Shown: positions 1-6,881 of the stretch, in pieces | How positions within the stretch are numbered: the first letter of the stretch is position 1 | Layout: the number at the start of each line of letters is the position of its first letter | Assembly (NCBI GenBank): GCA_900756605.1 | Contig: CAAEKX010000087.1 | Coordinates: forward strand, 1-15,125 | Direction of reading: 5' to 3' | Source of the DNA: Coriobacteriia bacterium | Lineage (GTDB): Bacteria > Actinomycetota > Coriobacteriia > Coriobacteriales > QAMH01 | Length of the DNA stretch: 15,125 bases | Made by a program: the position numbers and the translations under genes | The notes under the pieces: generated by a model | The model's database searches: none | What the model was told of the DNA's origin: nothing | Seen by the model: only the letters and a program-made list of their open reading frames with translations

Positions 1-147
1 GGTGCCGGCTTGAGCGCGACGCAAGAACTCAAGCTCTTTGGGCTGCGCGTGCCGTTGCCCGCCACAAGGCAGCAAGAGGTCCGGCAACAAGAAGTCCGGC
101 AACAAGAAGTACACACGAGAAACAAGGAAGATGATACCCATGAGTGA
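1..147 (+). CDS. C-terminal end of an unidentified upstream gene (partial)
   Basis: Frame 1 is open from the window edge to a TGA at 145-147 and has the GC-rich third positions expected of a coding frame in this genome over its first 24 codons. The translation ends in three RQQEV pentapeptides followed by a charged tail (HTRNKEDDTHE). The stop overlaps the purC start: ATG at 140 and TGA at 145-147 share 8 bases, a usual arrangement for translationally coupled genes. I do not recognise the protein from the 48 residues available. It could be another purine gene or any unrelated upstream gene. Alternatively this may simply be an open stretch of leader DNA. The 5' end lies outside the window. Confidence 0.4.
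   Translation, partial: GAGLSATQELKLFGLRVPLPATRQQEVRQQEVRQQEVHTRNKEDDTHE
73..110 (+). repeat. 15-bp tandem repeat, about 2.5 copies
   Basis: The units are caagaggtccggcaa (73-87), caagaagtccggcaa (88-102) and a partial caagaagt (103-110). The unit length is a multiple of three, so in frame 1 it encodes repeated RQQEV without breaking the frame. It lies just upstream of the purC ribosome-binding site. A change in copy number would lengthen or shorten the tail of the upstream protein. Confidence 0.85.
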
Positions 148-1021
148 AATGGCAATGCGTCCTGATTCGCAGGGCAAGGTCCGCGATCTGTACGACCTGG
201 GCGACAAGCTCCTCATCGTCGCAACCGACCGCATCTCGGCGTTCGACTACATCCTCAAAGACGAGATTCCCTACAAAGGCGAGGTTCTCACGCGCCTTTC
301 GCTCTTCTGGTTCGACTTGCTCGCGGACATCATTCCCAACCATCTGATTTCCGCGGACGTGGCCGACCTGCCCGAGAAATTCAAGCCATATGCCGAGTGG
401 CTGAACGGCCGTTTCATGCTCGTGCGCAAGGCAGAGATGTTCCCCGTCGAGTGCATCGTGCGCGGCTACCTTGCTGGCAGCGGTCTCAAGGAGTACCGCA
501 AGCAGGGTACCGTTTGCGGTATCGAGCTACCCGAGGGTCTCATCGAGGCAAGCAAGCTGCCCGAACCCATCTACACGCCGTCAACCAAGGCCGAGATTGG
601 CGACCATGACGAGAACGTGAGCTATGAGCGCACGGTCGAGATGCTTGGCGAGAAGGATGCGAGCGCCCTGCGCGACGCATCGCTTGCCGTCTACAAGAAG
701 GCGGCTGATTACGCTGCCCAGCATGGCATCATCATCGCCGATACCAAGTTCGAATTCGGCACGATCGATGGCACGCTCACCCTGGCCGATGAGGTGCTCA
801 CGCCGGATTCCTCGCGCTTCTGGCCGCAGGATGCCTATGAGCCGGGAAAGAGCCAGGCAAGCTTCGACAAGCAGTTCGTGCGTGATTGGCTCGATGCCAA
901 TTGGGACCGCACGGGCGAGCCGCCGCAATTGCCGGCCGACATCATCGAGGCGACCTCGAACAAGTACATCCAGGCCTACGAGCTCATCACGGGCGAGCGT
1001 TTCGTTCCCGCGAATCTGTAG
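140..1021 (+). CDS. purC: Phosphoribosylaminoimidazole-succinocarboxamide synthase (SAICAR synthase)
   Basis: PurC joins CAIR and L-aspartate using ATP to give SAICAR in cytosolic de novo purine synthesis. The 293-residue product shows the family features in order: GKVRDLYDL near residues 12-20, the signature VATDRISAFDYIL at 27-39, FPVECIVRGYLAGSGLKEY at 101-119, the TPSTKAEIGDHDENV segment at 146-160, and IIADTKFEFG at 198-207. The length fits the longer PurC type. I chose ATG 140 because AAGGAAG at 124-130 lies 9 bases upstream; ATG 131 directly abuts that site and TTG 38 has no such support. The start is embedded in the end of the preceding open frame. A short hairpin without a T-run follows the stop. 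Confidence 0.96.
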   Translation: MSEMAMRPDSQGKVRDLYDLGDKLLIVATDRISAFDYILKDEIPYKGEVLTRLSLFWFDLLADIIPNHLISADVADLPEKFKPYAEWLNGRFMLVRKAEMFPVECIVRGYLAGSGLKEYRKQGTVCGIELPEGLIEASKLPEPIYTPSTKAEIGDHDENVSYERTVEMLGEKDASALRDASLAVYKKAADYAAQHGIIIADTKFEFGTIDGTLTLADEVLTPDSSRFWPQDAYEPGKSQASFDKQFVRDWLDANWDRTGEPPQLPADIIEATSNKYIQAYELITGERFVPANL

Positions 1022-1041
1022 CATGCGCTCCACGCGCATGC
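1021..1041 (+). other. Short perfect hairpin after purC
   Basis: GCATGCGC (1021-1028), loop TCCAC, then GCGCATGC (1034-1041) forms an 8-bp perfect stem that begins on the last base of the purC stop codon. No T-run follows on either side, so it is not a convincing intrinsic terminator. It could protect the purC message 3' end or attenuate transcription into the next gene 79 bases away. The remaining 58 bases before that gene contain no promoter I would defend. Confidence 0.5.
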
Positions 1042-1099
1042 GCCGCCCGTTGTATCATAGGCATTTACACACTACAGGCATTCGAAAGGCGATTGACGA

Positions 1100-1756
1100 A
1101 TGACGCAGCGTAATTTCCAAAACGCACGCAATCAGGGCGATGGTCCCAAGGGCAAGTCGAGGAAATCGGCAAGCTCCGCGAAGCTCAAGTCCAAGGCCGG
1201 TGCGTCGGTATACGCCCCGTCCAAGGAGGCCAAGGCCAAACGCGCAAAGCAGGAAGCCAAGGCAAGGAAGAACCAACCGGTCGAGACAAAGGCGAATGAC
1301 CCAGTCGAGCAACAGCGCCGTCGCGAGCGCGCCATGGTCTCGATGATGCGCGACTTGCCCGAGTACAAGTTCTGGCGTCGCGTCTGGTGGATTGCCATGG
1401 GCGCTGCCTTCGTTGTCATCATCCTCACCTGGCTCCCCAACATGCTCATCAGCAGCGGCGTGCTGGGCGAGGACTTCCAGGAGACCGCAAGCTGGATTTC
1501 CACCATTGGCTTCATCTTCGCGATCGTCGCACTCGTCATTGCGTTCTACATCGACCTGCGCAAGATCCGCAAGATTCAGAAGGCACAGGAGGCAAAGGCC
1601 CGCAACCTCACCAAAGCCGAGCGCCGCGAACTCGATGATGCCATTGCCGCATCCATCGAGCGTGACCAGCAGCGACGTGCGGAGCGCAAGAGCAAGATGC
1701 CTTGGGGCAAGAAGAAGCCGCAGGAGTCCGCCGAAGATAGTCCGAGCGACCAGTAA
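1100..1756 (+). CDS. Highly charged two-helix membrane protein, unknown function
   Basis: The product has 218 residues. Its N-terminal third is rich in Lys, Ala and Arg (residues 1-94) and is probably cytoplasmic. Two hydrophobic helices follow at about 95-118 and 133-151, with a short loop containing GVLGEDFQET. A second strongly basic, helix-prone tail (152-218) ends in acidic residues. Both charged ends facing the cytoplasm fits the positive-inside rule. AAAGG at 1085-1089 lies about 10 bases before the ATG. The stop is followed after 12 bases by the amidohydrolase gene, so the two are probably co-transcribed. I do not recognise a named family. The low-complexity basic ends are compatible with RNA, ribosome or phospholipid contact, but that is speculation. 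Confidence 0.85.
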   Translation: MTQRNFQNARNQGDGPKGKSRKSASSAKLKSKAGASVYAPSKEAKAKRAKQEAKARKNQPVETKANDPVEQQRRRERAMVSMMRDLPEYKFWRRVWWIAMGAAFVVIILTWLPNMLISSGVLGEDFQETASWISTIGFIFAIVALVIAFYIDLRKIRKIQKAQEAKARNLTKAERRELDDAIAASIERDQQRRAERKSKMPWGKKKPQESAEDSPSDQ

Positions 1757-1768
1757 ACAGGAGACGCG

Positions 1769-3211
1769 ATGCTGCTCACCGCGAAATACGTCATTCCCAT
1801 TACCTCCTCATACATCGAGGACGGTGCCGTTCTCGTGCGTGATGACAAGATTCTTGACCTGGGGCCTGCGTCCCAGCTCAAGGACAAGTACCCCATGGAG
1901 GAGGTTCGCGATCTCGGGCTCTCCGCCCTCATGCCCGGCTTCGTCGACTTGCACACGCACCTTGGCTACACGGCGCTGCGCGGCATGTTCGGCGATTTGC
2001 CCTATGCCGACTGGAAGCGTCACGTGCTGCATACCGAGCCCTTCTTCACCGAGGAGGACTGGATTGACTCGGCGCGTGTCGGTGCGCTCGAAGCCGTCGC
2101 CAGCGGTATCACGACGATAGCGGACATCTCCGCATCGGGTGTCACGCGCATCCCCGCCCAGGAGATGGGCCTGCGCGCCCGCGTGTACTACGAGGTGCTG
2201 ACCACGCAGAAGGAGCACGCCGAGAGCGTCGTGCACGAGGGTCTCGAGAAGATCGAGCGCTGGAAGGACGAGCGCGGAAGCGATCTGCTCGACTTCGGTC
2301 TTGCCCCCGGCCCCGTGTATGGTTGCCATCCGAGCGTCTTCCAGGCTATCGCCGATGTCGCGATTGAAAAGAACATCCCCGTTGCCATGCACCTTGCGGG
2401 AAGTCAGGAGGAGGCGGACTTCATCCGTTACGGCTCCTCGCCGTTTGGCGTTCATGTGAGCGAGCATGAGCAGGGCAAGCTCGCTGCCGCGTATCCGCCC
2501 TGGTTACCGGCGGGTACCTCGCCGGTGAGCTACGTGAGCAACTGGGGCATCCTCGACGTGCCCGGTATCCTTGCGATTCACTGCGTCCATGTCGATGATC
2601 GCGATATCGGCATCCTTCGCGACAAGCAGGTGCGCATCGGCTATTGTCCGCGCATCAACGCCAAGCTTGGCATGGGGTCGATGCCGCTCGAGAAGTTTTG
2701 GGCCGCAGGCCTTACCATCGGCTTGGGTACGGATTCTCCGGCTGCCGTCGACACGACCGACATGATTGACGAGATGCGCATCGGTCTCATGATCACCCGC
2801 GCGACGAGTTCCGAGCGCTTCGTGCAGGCATCTGCCAAGAACGCCCTGCGCATGGCGACCATCGGCTCGGCGGAAGCCCTGGGCATCGACGACAAGGTCG
2901 GTTCGCTCGAGGCAGGCAAGCAGGCTGACATCATCGCCATCGACTTGCACAACTCGCATCAGAATCCCACGACCGATCCGGAGAGTGCCGTCATCTACAC
3001 GGCTAACCAGGACAACGTCAAGATGACCATGGTCGCCGGTCGTGTCCTCTACGACAACTTCGTCCATGTGTCGGGTTGCGACCGCGATGCGATTATCGAT
3101 CGAGCGCGCGCCTTGCGCGTGCGCATCCGCGAGGAAGTCAGCGACGATGCGCTGCGCAGGTCGCTCATCGAGCATGCGCCGCAAGACAAACAGGACCGCT
3201 ACAACAGATAG
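1769..3211 (+). CDS. Metal-dependent amidohydrolase, SsnA/AtzA-type (deaminase-like)
   Basis: This 480-residue protein belongs to the cytosolic COG0402 branch of the amidohydrolase superfamily, which includes aminodeoxyfutalosine, methylthioadenosine/adenosylhomocysteine and guanine deaminases and triazine hydrolases. Visible metal and catalytic residues are the HTH pair H62/H64 in GFVDLHTHLG, H208 in MHLAGS, H271 and H274 in AIHCVHVDD, and D322 in GLGTDSPA. The substrate loop CPRINAKLG is at 293-301. A C-terminal composite beta segment, GSLEAGKQADIIAID, begins near 378. The residue three after H208, normally a Glu taking part in proton transfer (HLAES), is Gly211 here, so standard deaminase chemistry is uncertain. 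CAGGAGA precedes the ATG. The substrate cannot be assigned; nucleoside or menaquinone-precursor deamination are family possibilities only. Confidence 0.88.
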   Translation: MLLTAKYVIPITSSYIEDGAVLVRDDKILDLGPASQLKDKYPMEEVRDLGLSALMPGFVDLHTHLGYTALRGMFGDLPYADWKRHVLHTEPFFTEEDWIDSARVGALEAVASGITTIADISASGVTRIPAQEMGLRARVYYEVLTTQKEHAESVVHEGLEKIERWKDERGSDLLDFGLAPGPVYGCHPSVFQAIADVAIEKNIPVAMHLAGSQEEADFIRYGSSPFGVHVSEHEQGKLAAAYPPWLPAGTSPVSYVSNWGILDVPGILAIHCVHVDDRDIGILRDKQVRIGYCPRINAKLGMGSMPLEKFWAAGLTIGLGTDSPAAVDTTDMIDEMRIGLMITRATSSERFVQASAKNALRMATIGSAEALGIDDKVGSLEAGKQADIIAIDLHNSHQNPTTDPESAVIYTANQDNVKMTMVAGRVLYDNFVHVSGCDRDAIIDRARALRVRIREEVSDDALRRSLIEHAPQDKQDRYNR

Positions 3212-3218
3212 GGTCGTC

Positions 3219-3404
3219 ATGTCGAACAAGAACAAGTCGTATCAGAAGAACAAGCAGCAAAAACTCGAGCAGGAGCTGGCAGCTCAGTACCGCCGCGAGC
3301 AACACGACCGGCGCATGCGCCTGCTCAAGACCATCGGCATTACCATTCTCTCGGTGTTGCTGATTATCTCGTTCTGCTTTCCCGCGTTCACGATGCTGTT
3401 CTAG
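3219..3404 (+). CDS. Small basic tail-anchored membrane protein
   Basis: The product has 61 residues: a hydrophilic Lys/Gln/Arg-rich N-terminal half (MSNKNKSYQKNKQQK onward) and one hydrophobic helix at about residues 38-59 running almost to the C-terminus. This predicts a cytoplasmic head with a C-terminal anchor. The ATG is 7 bases after the amidohydrolase stop and the ribosome-binding site is weak (ATAGGG), so translation is probably coupled to the upstream gene. The charged-head plus helix design echoes the 218-residue protein two genes upstream. I know no named family for it. Its stop lies 4 bases from the stop of hicB, which converges on it. Confidence 0.72.
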   Translation: MSNKNKSYQKNKQQKLEQELAAQYRREQHDRRMRLLKTIGITILSVLLIISFCFPAFTMLF

Positions 3405-3408
3405 TAGG

Positions 3409-3741
3409 CTATCTCGTTGATGCCAGCCTGGAGGCGACGAGCCGATTGAGTGATACGTGCTCCTCAGCTGCCTCGATGGCAAGCTGGCAGTGAAGTTCTG
3501 GCGGGATACGCACGAGAAATTTGCCCGAGTAATGACGATCCCGAAAGGGCGCGGGGATGGGCTCGTTGTTTGCCTCCATGTCGGCGATGACATCACCCAC
3601 TACCTTGCGCAGGCCTTCGAGTGCGCCTGTTTGCGTTGGCTCAAGCCACGACATCGATGGCATTTCGGCGACGGTGGCCACGTATTCGTTGTCCTCGTCC
3701 GACCAGAACACGCGATATGTGTATCGATCAGCGATTTCCAT
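3409..3741 (-). CDS. hicB: HicB-family antitoxin
   Basis: This 110-residue protein has the two-part HicB layout. The N-terminal region (about residues 5-66, from YRVFWSDEDNEYVATV through ALEGLRKVVGDVIADME) is the degenerate RNase H-like domain that binds and blocks HicA. The C-terminal part (about 72-108, GKFLVRIPPELHCQLA then SLNRLVASRLA) is a ribbon-helix-helix DNA-binding domain, expected to repress the operon. I use the ATG at 3741 rather than the upstream in-frame start because the conserved domain begins at once. It overlaps the end of hicA by 14 bases, with GGAAGA just before the ATG, so the pair is likely translationally coupled. No terminator is visible before the convergent plus-strand gene. 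Confidence 0.88.
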   Translation of the reverse strand: MEIADRYTYRVFWSDEDNEYVATVAEMPSMSWLEPTQTGALEGLRKVVGDVIADMEANNEPIPAPFRDRHYSGKFLVRIPPELHCQLAIEAAEEHVSLNRLVASRLASTR

Positions 3742-3988
3742 TCTTCCACTCACCCAGTTTCTCGATTGCATCCAAGACCTGTTTGACCTGATATGGCTTT
3801 ACCTTTCCGCGGCTGTTCTGGATATTGATACGAGAATCACCTGCCCACGGCTTTTCGTATACGCGATGCGAGGTTCCGCTTTGTCGCGGTCTTCCAAAAT
3901 AATGGTCGCAAATAAGGCACAAGGTTGAAAACCTTACGTTGTTCGGATTGCGTCGCATTTGTTCAAGGTACTTCTTAATTTTGCTCAT
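3728..3988 (-). CDS. hicA: HicA-family mRNA interferase toxin
   Basis: The product has 86 residues and the small double-stranded RNA-binding-like fold expected of HicA toxins, which cleave translated mRNAs. The signature GTSHRVYEKP contains the catalytic His (H41), and the C-terminal INIQNSRGKVKPYQVKQVLD segment is also typical. The N-terminal stretch (MSKIKKYLEQMRRNPNNVRF) matches the longer HicA form. Upstream of the ATG there is no Shine-Dalgarno; instead TATAAT abuts the start codon. The gene lies 34 bases after the DUF192 stop at the end of the Tad operon and is visibly more AT-rich than its neighbours, suggesting separate acquisition. Toxin-first order with overlapping hicB is the common arrangement. 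Confidence 0.88.
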   Translation of the reverse strand: MSKIKKYLEQMRRNPNNVRFSTLCLICDHYFGRPRQSGTSHRVYEKPWAGDSRINIQNSRGKVKPYQVKQVLDAIEKLGEWKNGNR

Positions 3989-4010
3989 ATTATACCAATA
4001 CTGATACTAC
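3989..4010 (-). promoter_or_regulatory. AT-rich hexamer repeats upstream of hicA (candidate operator/promoter)
   Basis: Read on the minus strand, GTATCA, GTATTG and GTATAA follow one another exactly 6 bases apart (3990-4007), preceded by GTA. A perfect TATAAT (3989-3994) touches the hicA ATG. If that were the -10 box, transcription would start inside hicA, so either it is not used or another -10 further upstream is used. No good TTGACA-like -35 sits at 16-18 bases. The ribbon-helix-helix HicB usually represses its own promoter, and closely spaced repeats such as these are a plausible binding site. Confidence 0.35.
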
Positions 4011-4022
4011 TTTTGTTCGGGG

Positions 4023-4349
4023 CTATGCAACTTCATAGGGAATGACATCATCGTTTTCCGGCCACGATATTTCCGGATTGTGTGGCCGCTCCAGCACGAA
4101 CGCCGCCCTGCGGCATGAGAGCAGACGACCCGGCCTTACGTTGCGCTCGGAGCGCAGCACGATACCGTTCCGGTCAGCGAAGGCGATGTCGAGGGCGTAG
4201 CGCATGCCGATGGTGTGCACGCTCTTGCAGGGCACGAGCACGAGCACGCGACCGCCGTCACCCCATTCCGCACGCGTGCCAAGCAACCCGCGCGCCCGGG
4301 CGATCATGCTGGTGGCGATAACGACGCGCATGTTGTCCAGGCTTGTCAT
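4023..4349 (-). CDS. DUF192 family protein
   Basis: The product has 108 residues with the conserved DUF192 pattern in order: MIARARGLLGTRAEW (15-29), LVLVPCKSVHTIGMRYALDI (37-56, with C41 and H45), then FADRNGIVLRSERNVRPGR and AAFVLE. The biochemical role of DUF192 is not established. Members are often found singly or next to Tad or secretion genes. Its ATG overlaps the stop of the preceding TadE-like gene in an ATGA junction, so it belongs to the Tad transcription unit. Unlike many DUF192 proteins it has no signal peptide, so it is predicted to be cytoplasmic. An upstream in-frame extension to 4655 is antisense-like noise and was not used. Confidence 0.88.
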   Translation of the reverse strand: MTSLDNMRVVIATSMIARARGLLGTRAEWGDGGRVLVLVPCKSVHTIGMRYALDIAFADRNGIVLRSERNVRPGRLLSCRRAAFVLERPHNPEISWPENDDVIPYEVA

Positions 4350-4780
4350 AGGAGCTCCCCAGGCGTGTAAGGGTCGACGGCGATGTTGCACTCGTGTTCG
4401 AGCAACGCCGGAGCGCCTGCGATGGAGAGCGGCCACAGCGCGAATCGAAACGTGCAGCGATAGACCGACATGCTTGCCAACGCCACCCCGGCATCTTCGT
4501 AGCTCACCTCTATCGAGGAGCCCTCTTTGGCAAAATCGCTTTCGAGGGCAGCGCGTATTGCCGCGGTACGCGCACCGAGCTCGCATCCATCCATAGGGGC
4601 GCTTGCTGCTTGGGCAAGAACGCGTTGGGGAGCGATGTGATCGAAGCGTGCGCACTCGCCTGCGAAGACAAGCATATCGACGGCGATGACCAGCACGATG
4701 AGGATGACGGGCATGACAACGGCAAGCTCGACCGCCATCTGCCCATGTTCGCGACCTCTGCCTTCGCGTGTCTGAAGCAT
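4346..4780 (-). CDS. TadE-like pseudopilin (second copy in the locus)
   Basis: The product has 144 residues. A short charged leader (MLQTREGRGREHG) precedes GQMAVELAVVMP, a prepilin cleavage motif with predicted cutting after G13 and the key Glu at mature position 5 (E18). It is followed by one hydrophobic helix at about 16-39. The rest is an extracytoplasmic domain with cysteines at residues 42, 66 and 107 and near the end. TadE/TadF pseudopilins are minor Tad pilus components needed for assembly. The ATG at 4780 follows the stop of the TadG-like gene by 4 bases, and GGGAGG spans the junction upstream. The longer open frame reaching 4873 overlaps the preceding gene and lacks support. Confidence 0.85.
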   Translation of the reverse strand: MLQTREGRGREHGQMAVELAVVMPVILIVLVIAVDMLVFAGECARFDHIAPQRVLAQAASAPMDGCELGARTAAIRAALESDFAKEGSSIEVSYEDAGVALASMSVYRCTFRFALWPLSIAGAPALLEHECNIAVDPYTPGELL

Positions 4781-4784
4781 GTCG

Positions 4785-6881
4785 TCAACCTCCCAGTGTT
4801 CCAAGGAAGCTGCCAACTGCCTCCCTGACTCGTGCATCGATATCGTTGGGAACGGGCAGATATAGCTTGCCATCGCTGGTGCCGAGGCCTATGTCGGCAA
4901 GCGGAATCTCTGCAAGCTCGAGCCCGTACTCGTCTAGAAGTCCCGCGACTTCGGGGACGGCCTTGATGTCGTTGACGAGGGCGTTCATGTCGCCCGTGCT
5001 AACCGCTCCGTATATTTGCGCTATGTTCTTCATGCGCGCGAGAACCTGCGCGGCGCTGCTCGAATCCCGTTCGAGTATGCGGGCTGTGTTAACAAGCACT
5101 GGTTTGTACGTATCGAGATCCGCTGGCTCGAGGCTTGCCGAACTGAGTGCATTCTCAAAGGCCGAAACCGCACTATCCGAGAGCGTGGTGCCAATGAGGG
5201 GTATGGCCCCGAGGACCTTGCGAAAGCCGCCCTTGATTCCCTCCGTCGTGTTCGAATACGCCAGCAGCATGCTTGACCACGCCCCAAAGATCAGCTTGGC
5301 TGGTCCGGAGGCGAGGCTTTCCTGAGGGATGAGACCCTCGGCGACGCCGGAGATGACGCTACCTTGGTCGCTTGCCGCATCGGGTGCAAGCGTGGCGCCA
5401 GAGATTGCGATGCGTGCGGGCAATTCTGGCTCGTCACTGACGAAGGGGATAGCACTTGCTTGCACGGATGGCGCAAGCACTACGCAGATGCAGCCGTATC
5501 GTCCGGGTGGCTGGGGGTCGTATCGTTTGGCTGCGAGGGAATCGAGCGCTTCCGAAAGCCGCTCGCCAATTGACTCCTTCGCTTCATCAAGCGCTTGCTT
5601 TGCCTCTGCGCCATCGGAAAGCGCCTGGGCATAGTCGCGCGAAGCCTCCACGAACTCCCGATAGTGATATTCAAACCCGTTGCTTATGGAAGTCGAGGCG
5701 CTTGGGACGCGTCCCAAGGTGGTTGCGGAAAACTTGCACGTTGGGCAGCGTTCGACAGTACCAGCATCGATTGCGCTCACCGCGGCCTGTCCCGAGCGAG
5801 TTCCTTCGGCGCAGGTCGGGCATCTGGCGTATCCGTGCAAATAGCGCTTGTCACCATTGACGGAGACGGGATAGATCGCACTCGTGTAGAGAACGGTTCC
5901 CCTGATCTGTTCCGTGTTCCTGGCGAGCTGTACGAGATGCGGTGTTTCAGCTCCGTTTTCTCCGACCTCGATGTATCCTCGTCCCACTTCGTACTGGGCA
6001 TAGGCGTAAAACTGCTTGCGGGCAACCGACTCGGCAATTGCTTCGGGTGAACCCGACGCGGCTTGTCCCGGTTCGGCAGCATAACGTGCGACGTAGTATG
6101 CCTTTGCTCGCTCAAGTCCCACCGAAAAAGTCCAGCGGTCAGGTGATGAGATGTAGGGGTTGCGTGCCCCCGAAATGTTCGAGAGCTTTCCAGCGCGTTC
6201 ATACATGCTCATGCCGCTATTGCCGCAATCGGCTCGCCAAGCGCGCTCCTTGGCGGCGTCTTCGCGCTCTTGGGCCTCCTTCTGTCGCAAGCTTGCCTCT
6301 TGAATCGCGGATTCTTTCGATTCGATCTCGGCTGCTGCCTTCTTGACCTTCTCGTTATCCGGGATTGAGACGTCGATCCCTTGCGGGGGAGATGTGATGG
6401 CGATGCCTGCGTAGGGAATGCCACTTGCGTCCGCGTTGGCTTGCACGACCTGGGCAGCACGTACGGCACAGACGGCAGGGAGTGCCTTTTGCGCCGCGTC
6501 TAGTCCCCTGGCTGCCGACTCGGCAAACTTGTCTCGGGCTTGAAGCACTTTCGAGCCCATGTTTGCAATTTCAGCCGCGGCACCCTGACCACCGGGGATG
6601 AATGCGGCGACAGCCGAGACGGCATAGACCGTGAGGCCAAGCAGCGAAAGCGAGAGGGCGGTGGCATCGACAACCTGGGCGGCGGTCACAAACTCGGCAA
6701 CCACGTTGTCTGCCGCAAGAGCCCCCGCATCGGCGACGTATTGTATTTGCCCTGACTGCGCACCGACACTTATGCCTCTCGCGCAGGTAAACACCAAGGC
6801 ACAGACAACGAGGAGCGCGATGGCAGCGGCGGGCGTGGTAAATCCACCCTCTCTACGCGTGAAGGACGGATGCTTGCTCAT
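4785..6881 (-). CDS. Large TadG-like Tad pilus protein with twin CPTC knuckles
   Basis: The product has 698 residues. A basic N-terminus with REGGFTTPAAA and a membrane helix (about 15-35) followed by GAQSGQIQYVADAGALAADNV is the N-terminal pattern of TadG-like and other Tad minor components. A second hydrophobic stretch lies at about 75-96. A charged coiled coil runs from about 175 to 217 (KVKKAAAEIESKESAIQEAS onward). Between residues 349 and 382 there are two CPTC motifs (C354/C357 and C379/C382), and another helix-prone segment spans 408-452. Most of the protein should be outside the membrane. The GGF site lacks the usual Glu+5, so processing is doubtful. I chose ATG 6881, which overlaps the preceding stop as ATGA; ATG 6887 is also possible. 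Confidence 0.8.
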   Translation of the reverse strand: MSKHPSFTRREGGFTTPAAAIALLVVCALVFTCARGISVGAQSGQIQYVADAGALAADNVVAEFVTAAQVVDATALSLSLLGLTVYAVSAVAAFIPGGQGAAAEIANMGSKVLQARDKFAESAARGLDAAQKALPAVCAVRAAQVVQANADASGIPYAGIAITSPPQGIDVSIPDNEKVKKAAAEIESKESAIQEASLRQKEAQEREDAAKERAWRADCGNSGMSMYERAGKLSNISGARNPYISSPDRWTFSVGLERAKAYYVARYAAEPGQAASGSPEAIAESVARKQFYAYAQYEVGRGYIEVGENGAETPHLVQLARNTEQIRGTVLYTSAIYPVSVNGDKRYLHGYARCPTCAEGTRSGQAAVSAIDAGTVERCPTCKFSATTLGRVPSASTSISNGFEYHYREFVEASRDYAQALSDGAEAKQALDEAKESIGERLSEALDSLAAKRYDPQPPGRYGCICVVLAPSVQASAIPFVSDEPELPARIAISGATLAPDAASDQGSVISGVAEGLIPQESLASGPAKLIFGAWSSMLLAYSNTTEGIKGGFRKVLGAIPLIGTTLSDSAVSAFENALSSASLEPADLDTYKPVLVNTARILERDSSSAAQVLARMKNIAQIYGAVSTGDMNALVNDIKAVPEVAGLLDEYGLELAEIPLADIGLGTSDGKLYLPVPNDIDARVREAVGSFLGTLGG

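Noticed and set aside
1050..1078. Possible promoter TTGTAT with TACAGG 17 bases later
   Set aside because: The -10 match is poor and the adjacent genes are closely spaced; not strong enough to annotate.
3921..3935. AAGGTT-GAA-AACCTT inverted repeat
   Set aside because: It lies inside the hicA coding region, has a short AT-rich stem and no T-run, so it is unlikely to be a terminator.
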